From Brevibacillus sp042683565 (lineage in GTDB: Bacteria; Bacillota; Bacilli; Brevibacillales; Brevibacillaceae): 64,000 bases of DNA. The notes beneath the pieces were generated by a model. The model was given only the letters and a program-made list of their open reading frames with translations, did no database searches and was not told the DNA's origin. The position numbers were made by a program, and so were the translations under genes. Of this stretch, positions 57,048 to 64,000 are shown piece after piece; position 1 is the first letter of the stretch, and every line of letters begins with the position of its first letter. The stretch spans positions 124,001-188,000 of the forward strand of contig NZ_JBHUJW010000023.1 in assembly GCF_042683565.1 (NCBI RefSeq), in the 5' to 3' direction.

Positions 57048-58178
57048 TTAGTCAAATCTGAGCTTGTCTTTGCGCATGCCAATATTGACGACCACACCGA
57101 TGATCAGGAAGTTGGTGATCAAGGAGCTACCCCCGTAGCTGATGAAGGGGAGCGGAATCCCTGTGATGGGCATCAGCTGGATCGTCATGCCGATGTTCTC
57201 GAATACCTGGAACGTCAGCATCCCGACCACGCCCGCCACGACGTATGCCCCGAACGGATCTTTGGCCTCCATGGCAATGCGGATCATCCGGTAGATCAAA
57301 AAGAAGAACAGGATCATGAGCAGCCCAGCGCCGACAAAGCCCAGCTTTTCCGCGATGACCGTGAAAATAAAATCGCTCTCCCCAACTGGCACCCAGCCGA
57401 AGCTCGCCTGCGTCGGAGTATCGATCCCTTTGCCAAACAGCTGGCCCGACCCGATGGCAATGAGCGCTTGCTTGAGCTGAAATCCCCGGCCCATCGCCTC
57501 CAGGTCAGGGTTCATCCAGAAAATGATCCGGTCCCACTGGTACGGCTTGATGATCTTGAAGAAAATGTCCTGCTTGTACTGGTACAGCAAGGTCATCACA
57601 GCAAAAAAGCTGCCGACCAGCCCTGCAGCGTACATTACGTGCTTGAGCCGAATCCCCCCGACGATCAGCATTGTCGCCAGCATCCCGGTGTAGACGAGCG
57701 CAGTCCCCAGGTCTGGCTGGATCAGGATCAGCAGCAGCGGCACGCCGACGAGCATGGCCACCGGGATCAGCTTGTAAAGGTAGTAGAACTGGTCCGGATC
57801 GTCTGCGCGCTTTGCCATATATCGCGCGACTGTCAAGATCGTAAACAGCTTCATCGGCTCTGACGGCTGAAACAGGACAGGGCCAAGGTCGTACCAGCTC
57901 GTCGTATTGTTGATCGGCTTGGTCTGAAATACCCCGATCAACAAAATCAAGCCGATCGCATACAGCACGTACGACATGTTGTGAAACAGGCGGTAATCGA
58001 ACAGCAGGGTACAAGTCAGCACCGCAAACCCGACGATATACCAGACGACCTGCTGATGGGCCTTCTCGATTCCTGCGGCAGAACCGGAAATCCCCAGATA
58101 ACTGAAGATTCCCAGCCCCAACAATATCATGATGATGGTCCAGTCGACAGTTTTGAGATGTCGTTTTTCCAGGTCCAT
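57048..58178 (-). CDS. rodA: SEDS peptidoglycan polymerase RodA
   Basis: 376-residue SEDS-family glycosyltransferase with about ten membrane helices, polymerising lipid II with the class B PBP of the elongation machine. Conserved segments: GPVLFQPSEPMKLFTI, LILIQPDLGTALVYTGM (with the catalytic-type Asp), GKGIDTPTQASFGWVPVGESDFIF and PLPFISYGGSSLI. The ATG at 58178 has AGGAGG upstream. It is the last gene of the mre-min series and 56 bases downstream of minD, forming a natural pair with the PBP2 gene in the same cluster. Confidence 0.93.
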   Translation of the reverse strand: MDLEKRHLKTVDWTIIMILLGLGIFSYLGISGSAAGIEKAHQQVVWYIVGFAVLTCTLLFDYRLFHNMSYVLYAIGLILLIGVFQTKPINNTTSWYDLGPVLFQPSEPMKLFTILTVARYMAKRADDPDQFYYLYKLIPVAMLVGVPLLLILIQPDLGTALVYTGMLATMLIVGGIRLKHVMYAAGLVGSFFAVMTLLYQYKQDIFFKIIKPYQWDRIIFWMNPDLEAMGRGFQLKQALIAIGSGQLFGKGIDTPTQASFGWVPVGESDFIFTVIAEKLGFVGAGLLMILFFFLIYRMIRIAMEAKDPFGAYVVAGVVGMLTFQVFENIGMTIQLMPITGIPLPFISYGGSSLITNFLIIGVVVNIGMRKDKLRFD

Positions 58179-58233
58179 ATTCGTCCTCCTAGAAAACGTG
58201 GCTCCCACCTAGAAGACGGGAGCCATGCCTTAC

Positions 58234-59028
58234 CTATTTCAAGCCAAAAAACTTGCGCATCTTGTGGAACACACCTGCTTTTTCCTCCAACGGCTGCAGG
58301 GGTACGGCATCGCCCAACAATCTGCGGGCGATGTTGCGATAGGCGATGGAAGCGCGGGACTCGTGATTCATCACGGCCGGCTCCCCCTGGTTCGCCGATT
58401 TGATAACATGATCATCATCCGGCACAACGCCGATCAAGTCAATGGCGAGCAAATCCAGAATGTCCTCGACATCCAGCATATCACCATTTTTCATCATATG
58501 CGAACGCACGCGGTTGATCACCAGCTTGGGCATTCCGACCTTTTCCCGCTCCAGAAGTCCGATGATCCGGTCCGCATCGCGCACGGCCGCCTTTTCCGGC
58601 GTTGTGACGACAATCGCCTGATCCGCGCCAGCCACTGCGTTGCGGAAGCCCTGCTCGATTCCCGCCGGGCAATCGATAATCACGTAATCGCACTCCCGCT
58701 TGAGCTGGGTGACGATCTCTTCCATTTGTTTAGGCGTGACGGCCGACTTGTCCTTGGTCTGGGCAGCCGGCAAGAGCGACAGGTGCTCAAACCGCTTGTC
58801 CTTGATCAGCGCTTGCTGCAGACGGCACGCACCTTCCGCGACATCGACGAGATCGTAAATGATTCGGTTTTCCAGTCCCATCACTACGTCCAGATTGCGA
58901 AGTCCGATATCGGTATCTACCATGCACACTTTTTTCCCCAACAGGGCAAGTGCTGTTCCCAAATTGGCGGAAGTAGTCGTCTTGCCCACGCCGCCTTTCC
59001 CAGAAGTTACGACAATTCCTATCCCCAC
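58234..59028 (-). CDS. minD: septum site-determining ATPase MinD
   Basis: 264-residue ParA-type ATPase that places MinC on the membrane to block polar division. Deviant Walker A SGKGGVGKTTTSANLG (9-24), switch region DTDIGLRNLDVVMG, DCPAGIEQGF, and the C-terminal amphipathic membrane-targeting helix GVFHKMRKFFGLK. The GTG start follows AGAGGAGG. 26 bases downstream of minC. Confidence 0.97.
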   Translation of the reverse strand: MGIGIVVTSGKGGVGKTTTSANLGTALALLGKKVCMVDTDIGLRNLDVVMGLENRIIYDLVDVAEGACRLQQALIKDKRFEHLSLLPAAQTKDKSAVTPKQMEEIVTQLKRECDYVIIDCPAGIEQGFRNAVAGADQAIVVTTPEKAAVRDADRIIGLLEREKVGMPKLVINRVRSHMMKNGDMLDVEDILDLLAIDLIGVVPDDDHVIKSANQGEPAVMNHESRASIAYRNIARRLLGDAVPLQPLEEKAGVFHKMRKFFGLK

Positions 59029-59054
59029 GTCCGTTCCTCCTCTTCACTCAACCA

Positions 59055-59717
59055 TTACGCTTGCTTTTCGCCCAGTTCAGGTCGAATCCGCAACAAGTAG
59101 TTCATTTTCGCCACCAGCATCGTATCATTTTCCAGATAGGCGAATTCAGCCCCCCCGGAATTGTTCGTCCATTCTTCCCCCGGCTTGCTGATCACATCGG
59201 CGATCCGCAACTGTGTAGGACTCATGACGGCCGCGGCAATAATGACCTGTCTGTCGCCGGATATACCTGCATGAGCGTATCCGCGCAAATGACCCAAGAC
59301 ATAGATGTTTCCCGTACAGCGAACGATTCCCCCCGGGTTGACATCCCCGAGCAGGAGCAGGTCTCCCTCATGCTCGAGGACCTGCCCCGAACGAACTGTA
59401 TTCACCTTGACGGAAAAATGGGTCTTTAGTTGTTCGGCAAAAGCCTCTTCTTTTGTAATTACATCCGCCTCGACGGTATGAATGACCAGATTTCCCTTCT
59501 GCCGGATGATCCGGGTCAACTGTTCCTGTTGCTCGGGCGACAAGTAGCGCTTGCCCAATTTAATGGAGACCCGAATGAGCGGCCCGGACAAAATCTTTTG
59601 ATGGCTATGCTCTATTTTTTCACGCAAATCGGTCAGCAGTTCGTCGAAGGAACAGGTATCGTCCATGAAGAAGACGAGCCCTTCCTTTGTTCCTTTGATT
59701 GTGACCTTGCTTTTCAC
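59055..59717 (-). CDS. minC: septum site-determining protein MinC
   Basis: 220-residue inhibitor of FtsZ assembly. N-terminal domain (VTIKGTKEGLVFFMDDTCSF, DELLTDLREKI) and C-terminal right-handed beta-helix (GDLLLLGDVNPGGIVRCTGN, IYVLGHLRGYAHAG) that binds MinD and dimerises. The GTG at 59717 follows AGGTGA and matches the family N-terminus; longer in-frame starts exist up to 59807. Confidence 0.95.
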   Translation of the reverse strand: MKSKVTIKGTKEGLVFFMDDTCSFDELLTDLREKIEHSHQKILSGPLIRVSIKLGKRYLSPEQQEQLTRIIRQKGNLVIHTVEADVITKEEAFAEQLKTHFSVKVNTVRSGQVLEHEGDLLLLGDVNPGGIVRCTGNIYVLGHLRGYAHAGISGDRQVIIAAAVMSPTQLRIADVISKPGEEWTNNSGGAEFAYLENDTMLVAKMNYLLRIRPELGEKQA

Positions 59718-59825
59718 AGTCGTCACCTGTTTCACCTCGACCGATACCATTCGCCATACGGAAACTTTTTTCCTGCTCTGCTTGAAAAATTTGCCGAAAC
59801 GGGTCAAATGACGCCGGAACTCTTG

Positions 59826-62285
59826 TTATTGCTTGGTTGGAGTGGAGGTGGCAGAAGCATTCGCAGATGCTGCTGCCGGATGCAAGACACCAGGATTCAG
59901 TTCATCGTACGCTTCCAGCAAGCGGCGGGCGATCGGGCCAGTTGCGTCCGAACTGGAGGTGCCGTCCTTCAAGCTGTTCGGCGCTACGACAACAAATACG
60001 ATTTGCGGATGTTCATACGGAGCAAACCCGACGACCAGCGCGTTCTCTGCGCGGCGTCCTGTTTGCGCCGTACCGGACTTGGCTGCCACCTTGTACGGCA
60101 AGCCGGTAAATGCTCGGGATACGGTACCGCCCGGCTGGGTAACCATGTACATCCCTTCTTTTACCACCTGGATATATTTCGGATCGATATTGACGCGGTT
60201 CAGCACTTGCGGCTCGATCAGCGTCAATGTCTGGCCCTGCTTTTTCGGGTCCGTCGTCCCTTTGCGGATTTCCTTGACAAGATGGGGACGAATCCGGTAG
60301 CCGCCGTTGGCGATTGTCGATACGTACTGCGCAATTTGCATAGGGGTGAACAGGTCGTACTGCCCGATCATGGCATCGGCCAGGTTCCCGTAGTACAGGT
60401 TCGTGTTTTCCCAGCCTGTTTGTTCTCCGGGCAGGTCGATCCCGGTCTTCACCCCGAGGCCGAATTGGGCATTATAGAAATCAAGCACGGAAAACTGTTT
60501 TTCCCAGCCTTGCGTCCCTTTCTTCGACAGGCGGATCGCCATCTCGTACATGTACGTGTTGTTGGACACTTGCAGGGCGCGCCGGGCGTTGACCGGACCA
60601 TGTCCGCCCGCCTTCCAGTTGCGCTTGTACGACGTCCCCACTTGCAGGCCCCCCCGGTCGTAGATGGTCTCGTTCGGAGTGGTCAACCCTTCCTGCAAAG
60701 CGATCATGACGGACAGCGGCTTGTACGTGGAGGCCGGCGGGTACGGAGTGTAAATAAAGCGGTTGGACTCGTTCGGCAATATCAGCGACGAGTACACCTT
60801 GTTAAACGCTTTGCGGTCATAGTACAGGTTCAGGTTGTAATCCGGATAGCTGGCCATCGCCAGAATTTCACCTGTGTTCGGGTTCATTGCCAGCACGTGT
60901 GCATCCTTGAATTCCTTCGGAGTAGACGGCCGCTTCTTGTACGCTTCGACCTCTTCCTTCAGAATCGCTTCCACCTTGCTTTGGAAGCGCCAATCCAGAG
61001 CGAGCACGAGATCGTTGCCCGGCTCCGGCGCCTGACGCATCGTTTTTTCCACGGTTTCCGAGTTTTTGTTCACGTGGACGTCCATAATGCCGTCTTTTCC
61101 CCGCAGGTACCGCTCGTAGTACGCTTCCAGTCCCGTCACCCCTACGCGGTCGATGGCATTGTAGCCCTGCGCTTCGTACTCTTTGAGGCTCTCTGGCCGA
61201 ATCGCGTTGATGTAGCCAAGGAAATGCGTGCCAAACGCCCCGTCGCTCAAGCCGTCCGGATCTTGCATAATCTGCCGCACCGGCTCCATCACGACGCTGA
61301 TGCCCGGCAACTCGGTCCGTCTTTCTTCAATCTGGAACATCTCCTGCTGCGAGATGTTCACCTTCACGCGCCTTGGAATATAGCTCGCCATCTGCGGAGA
61401 GCGCATCTCCTGCAAAAGAGACAGCTTGTGCCACTGGAACTGGCGCTGCTGGTCCGTCAGCGGCAAGGGCACATCCAGATCAAACAGCGATGCGTACCGC
61501 AGCAAATCCATATCCGACTTGTCCGACAGCTCTGCTGGCGTCGGGAGCGTTCTAAGCTGCGCCTTTACTTCCTTGATCAGATCATCCCTGTCTTCCTTGT
61601 CGAGCACAAGCGGGAACTGCACCTTCGCGTTGATCGCAGCCTTCAGCAGTTCCAGATCGGATAACCCGTCCAGAGCGGTCGCATTGGCGTTTTTCGTGGC
61701 AGTCTTCAGCTTGCTGAGCACCGCCTCCCGCTCTTTATCATCGAATGGCGAACGCACTCGCAAGCCGACGTACAAAGCTGTCTTGACAAGATCGTAGTCG
61801 GACATCGCGTCGATCTGCTCCTGCTTTGGCAGCTGCTGCAGCTTCGGCGTAATCAGCGCCTTTAGTTCATCCGTTTTTTTGGCGTCAAAAGCAACAGGCA
61901 GCGTGGACCGCAGCTCGATCGTTTTTTTCAACAGCTCTTTGTCGGTCCCCAGCTTTTCACCGTCGGGAATCAAAATCTTCGCCAGGCGATCTGCCACTTT
62001 TTCTTCATCAATGTCCTGTCCCTGCTCTTCTACATATTGCACCGTATATACCGGCTTGTTGGAGACGAGAACCGTCCCGTTTTTGTCGAGAATCCTGCCG
62101 CGCGGCGCCGATATGGGCAGCTCGCGAATGCTGAATTTCTCCAGCTCATGCCGGTACTGCTCGCCTTCTACCAGCTGCACGAAGGCGAGACGCAAAATAA
62201 TAGCGGCAAAAAACAGGAATACGATCAGAAACAAAACGTTCAGCCGAAACGGGATATGTGATTTCGGCTCATTCGTTTCCTCCAC
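59826..62285 (-). CDS. class B penicillin-binding protein 2 (elongation transpeptidase)
   Basis: 819-residue transpeptidase: short cytoplasmic tail, one membrane helix (about 16-37), a dimerisation/pedestal domain, and a transpeptidase domain with active-site Ser519 in PPASTYKPL (SxxK), SNN at 574-576 and KSGTAQTG at 736-743. The pedestal (about 114-292) contains four repeats of 47-48 residues and makes the protein longer than usual PBP2. It ends in a low-complexity Ala/Ser/Thr tail. The GTG start follows GGAGGGG. Position after mreD identifies it as the rod-complex PBP2 (MrdA/PbpA type) partner of RodA. Confidence 0.93.
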   Translation of the reverse strand: MEETNEPKSHIPFRLNVLFLIVFLFFAAIILRLAFVQLVEGEQYRHELEKFSIRELPISAPRGRILDKNGTVLVSNKPVYTVQYVEEQGQDIDEEKVADRLAKILIPDGEKLGTDKELLKKTIELRSTLPVAFDAKKTDELKALITPKLQQLPKQEQIDAMSDYDLVKTALYVGLRVRSPFDDKEREAVLSKLKTATKNANATALDGLSDLELLKAAINAKVQFPLVLDKEDRDDLIKEVKAQLRTLPTPAELSDKSDMDLLRYASLFDLDVPLPLTDQQRQFQWHKLSLLQEMRSPQMASYIPRRVKVNISQQEMFQIEERRTELPGISVVMEPVRQIMQDPDGLSDGAFGTHFLGYINAIRPESLKEYEAQGYNAIDRVGVTGLEAYYERYLRGKDGIMDVHVNKNSETVEKTMRQAPEPGNDLVLALDWRFQSKVEAILKEEVEAYKKRPSTPKEFKDAHVLAMNPNTGEILAMASYPDYNLNLYYDRKAFNKVYSSLILPNESNRFIYTPYPPASTYKPLSVMIALQEGLTTPNETIYDRGGLQVGTSYKRNWKAGGHGPVNARRALQVSNNTYMYEMAIRLSKKGTQGWEKQFSVLDFYNAQFGLGVKTGIDLPGEQTGWENTNLYYGNLADAMIGQYDLFTPMQIAQYVSTIANGGYRIRPHLVKEIRKGTTDPKKQGQTLTLIEPQVLNRVNIDPKYIQVVKEGMYMVTQPGGTVSRAFTGLPYKVAAKSGTAQTGRRAENALVVGFAPYEHPQIVFVVVAPNSLKDGTSSSDATGPIARRLLEAYDELNPGVLHPAAASANASATSTPTKQ
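61410..61946 (-). repeat. four degenerate 47-48-residue repeats inside PBP2
   Basis: Units begin at residues 114 (TDKELLKKTIELRSTLPVAF), 162 (SDYDLVKTALYVGLRVRSPF), 209 (SDLELLKAAINAKVQFPLVL) and 257 (SDMDLLRYASLFDLDVPLPL). Each is followed by a charged helix. Clear at protein level, diverged in DNA. Confidence 0.8.
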
Positions 62286-62321
62286 GACTTCTCCCCTCCT
62301 TCCAGGTACGTCGTATTTACG

Positions 62322-62849
62322 CTATTCCGGGTGCAAGTCTCTTTTTCTCGCCTGAATCTTGTCGCACATTCTCATCATCGGGACATACACCAGCAAGGCA
62401 AACACGATGTTGAAAATGACGCTGGGCAAAATTTGGCGGGTCAGCATCCATTGGACGTCGCTCGGAGCGTTGGAAAACAGCCGAAACATGCTGTAGAGCA
62501 GCCATTCATGGCCAAACAGGATGACGGCGCTCGCCACGAAAACCATGCCAAAGCCTCGTTGGAACAAGAGCACGATCAGACCGGCAAAATAGCTCGCCAC
62601 CATCATGGACATGGTGTAAATGCCGATGACCTGGCCGTACAATACGTCCTGCAAAAAGCCAAAGGCAAGGCCGTAGTAAAGCCCTTCCCGCCGCCCCAAA
62701 AACATGGAGATGAAAATGCAGCATACCAGCGCAAAGCGGGGTACTGTCGTCCATGACAGACCCCACGTAGATGCCGCAAACACCTGAACGACGGTACCTT
62801 CCAGAATAAACAGAAGCAGCACCGTCAACGTCAGTACAAAGCGCTGCAT
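62322..62849 (-). CDS. mreD: rod shape-determining protein MreD
   Basis: 175-residue membrane protein with five to six hydrophobic helices (e.g. VLTLTVLLLFILEGTVVQVF at the start) and the YGLAFGFLQDVLYGQVIGIY segment typical of Bacillales MreD. It links MreC/MreB with wall synthesis enzymes. Its ATG overlaps the mreC stop by one base (TAATG); the PBP2 gene follows 36 bases later. Confidence 0.92.
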   Translation of the reverse strand: MQRFVLTLTVLLLFILEGTVVQVFAASTWGLSWTTVPRFALVCCIFISMFLGRREGLYYGLAFGFLQDVLYGQVIGIYTMSMMVASYFAGLIVLLFQRGFGMVFVASAVILFGHEWLLYSMFRLFSNAPSDVQWMLTRQILPSVIFNIVFALLVYVPMMRMCDKIQARKRDLHPE

Positions 62850-63826
62850 TACTGTCCCCCCCCAACCGAAGCGGTGGAAGAGGTTCCCGCCTTGTCAGCG
62901 TTTGGCATTGTTGTCGTCGTCTGGCCAGCCGCTGTGCCCTGGGGGATCAGCTCGCCGTTTGGGGAAACAGCGAAGCTGCGCTCGACGATCATAACTTCAT
63001 TCAACTGGGAGAAATCAGCGCTCGGCTGAATGTACGCTGTCTGCGTCAGACCGTAATCGTCCGGCTCGACCCTGACGACGTAGCCGATCGGCAAGTTGCG
63101 CGGAACGACACCGCCGAGTCCTGAAGTGATGACCTGCTGCTTTGCTTCAATTTTCTGTCCCCATGGAATTTTCCGCATGACAAGCAGCCGCTCCTGTGGA
63201 TCGTACTCCTCAACGACGCCGCTCACTGGATGGACGGTTGTCTGCCCGTTTACCACCTGGGTCGTCTGAATCACGGCAGAAATATGATCGAGCCGCTCGT
63301 AGCTGGTCAACAGCTCGACTGTCGACGAGAAGTTCGCCACGCTCTGCACCCGACCGATCAGCCCTTTGGACGTAATGACAGCCATGTCTTTCCGGATGCC
63401 CTGGGTCAAGCCTTTGTCAATAGTAATGACGTTGTTCCACGTATCCGGGTTACGCGCCACTACTTCTGCGAAGCGAAGCTGATACGATTTGAGCGTGTCC
63501 TTCGCTTGCAAGGCATCGCGCAAACGGGCATTTTCCGCCTGCAAATCCAGCAGTTCAGCTGACATTCGGGCGTATTGATCCAGCCCGGCTTTCAGCGCCT
63601 TGTTTTCTTCATAGACGTTGTAAGCATCGTTTACTTCCTGAAAAAAGCCGGAAACAGCCTGGGCAGGGCGATAAAAAAAGCCCTGCACCACGCTGAAGGT
63701 ATCCTTGAAAAACATTTCTGGCCACGTCAGCCTCACCCGCTCACGAGAAGTAAAACCAACTACGGAGATGAGGAGAACCAGGCCGACGAGTACGATAATA
63801 AGCCGCTTGTTCCCGAAAAACGACAT
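62849..63826 (-). CDS. mreC: rod shape-determining protein MreC
   Basis: 325-residue bitopic protein: N-terminal helix (IIVLVGLVLLISVVGF), a coiled coil (about 65-105; NKALKAGLDQYARMSAELLD), two beta-barrel domains (RNPDTWNNVITIDKGLTQGI, GLIGRVQSVANFSSTVELLT) and a short Thr/Ser/Gly-rich tail. It forms a scaffold for the elongation complex outside the membrane. The ATG follows GGAGGTC. Confidence 0.95.
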   Translation of the reverse strand: MSFFGNKRLIIVLVGLVLLISVVGFTSRERVRLTWPEMFFKDTFSVVQGFFYRPAQAVSGFFQEVNDAYNVYEENKALKAGLDQYARMSAELLDLQAENARLRDALQAKDTLKSYQLRFAEVVARNPDTWNNVITIDKGLTQGIRKDMAVITSKGLIGRVQSVANFSSTVELLTSYERLDHISAVIQTTQVVNGQTTVHPVSGVVEEYDPQERLLVMRKIPWGQKIEAKQQVITSGLGGVVPRNLPIGYVVRVEPDDYGLTQTAYIQPSADFSQLNEVMIVERSFAVSPNGELIPQGTAAGQTTTTMPNADKAGTSSTASVGGGQ

Positions 63827-63840
63827 GCCCTGACCTCCGT

Positions 63841-64000
63841 TTATTTACCCCGTTTTTGTCGGGAAGAGGTGATGCCGTGCTTTGATTTAAACAGGTGAAT
63901 GTTCTCCAACGCACGTCCTGTTCCGATCGCTACGCAGTCGAGCGCATTTTCCGCCACATGCACAGGCATACCGGTCTCTTTGCTGAGCAGACGGTCCAGG
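63841..64000 (-). CDS. mreB: rod shape-determining protein MreB, C-terminal part (cut by window end)
   Basis: The last 52 codons of an actin-like MreB: LDRLLSKETGMPVHVAENAL and DCVAIGTGRALENIHLF are the conserved C-terminal segment. A basic tail (SKHGITSSRQKRGK) is longer than in most MreB. The stop is TAA at 63843-63841, 14 bases before mreC. The rest is outside the window. Confidence 0.93.
   Translation of the reverse strand, partial: LDRLLSKETGMPVHVAENALDCVAIGTGRALENIHLFKSKHGITSSRQKRGK

Noticed and set aside
59430..61664. Long open frame opposite PBP2 and minC
   Set aside because: It spans two real genes on the other strand and has shadow-type composition.
1..64000. Mobile elements, prophage, CRISPR arrays, rRNA and tRNA genes
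   Set aside because: No transposase, integrase, direct-repeat/spacer array or tRNA/rRNA sequence was recognised anywhere; the only tandem repeats are within coding sequences.

Overview
The window is a chromosomal segment of a spore-forming, Gram-positive Firmicute of the order Bacillales. It carries sporulation genes (spoVB, bofC, spo0B, spoIVFA, spoIVFB, a SafA-like coat protein, a SpoIID-domain protein), Firmicute-type regulators (CymR, ComN), a T-box leader and strong Shine-Dalgarno sequences with frequent GTG/TTG starts. Gene order follows the Bacillus subtilis cymR-recD2 to mre region, but ruvC, rng, hemZ, a CDF transporter and a hom-thrC-thrB cluster inside the pheB/pheA locus point to a Brevibacillus/Paenibacillaceae-type genome. 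The genus is inferred from layout and general GC-richness, not from a database match.

Region 1 (1-17,400): recD2 (cut by the window start), two DUF4183 genes, an IscS-like cysteine desulfurase and cymR; then tcdA-rarA, a 6S RNA gene, and hisS-aspS under a T-box leader; hemZ, a secreted five-SH3 N-acetylmuramoyl-L-alanine amidase, a Rossmann-fold protein, dtd and the bifunctional (p)ppGpp enzyme gene relA, which has a long leader with a terminator-like hairpin. Region 2 (17,400-30,650): apt-recJ, a CDF transporter, secD-secF with a strong promoter, comN, spoVB, a DUF421 protein, corA, and the translocation/queuosine group yajC-tgt and queA. Region 3 (30,680-39,700): a SpoIID/LytB-domain protein, the ruvC-ruvA-ruvB-DUF2905 operon, two unrecognised genes, bofC, and a secreted 2',3'-cyclic-nucleotide phosphodiesterase.

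Region 4 (39,700-49,250): a spore-coat pair (LysM/proline-rich SafA-like protein plus CotS-family kinase-like protein), the pheB-hom-thrC-thrB-pheA amino-acid operon from a consensus-like promoter, and a DUF1641-ndh respiratory operon preceded by Rex-like sites. Region 5 (49,250-64,000): spo0B-obg plus an unrecognised protein, rplU-prp-rpmA with an L21-type leader, rng, spoIVFA-spoIVFB, a cold-shock gene, then the shape and division cluster mreB-mreC-mreD-PBP2-minC-minD-rodA.

Almost all genes are on the minus strand; the plus-strand exceptions are single genes, several of them sporulation, secreted or small spore-like genes. No rRNA, tRNA, CRISPR, prophage or insertion sequence was seen. The window is mostly conserved housekeeping. 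The observations most worth following are the replacement of mnmA by DUF4183 genes, the relA leader attenuator, a two-member small-protein family with a shared upstream motif, the overlapping Asp/His specifier in the T-box, a four-fold repeat in PBP2, a 14-bp inverted repeat at the csp promoter, and an uncharacterised secreted protein with a conserved His/Cys motif.
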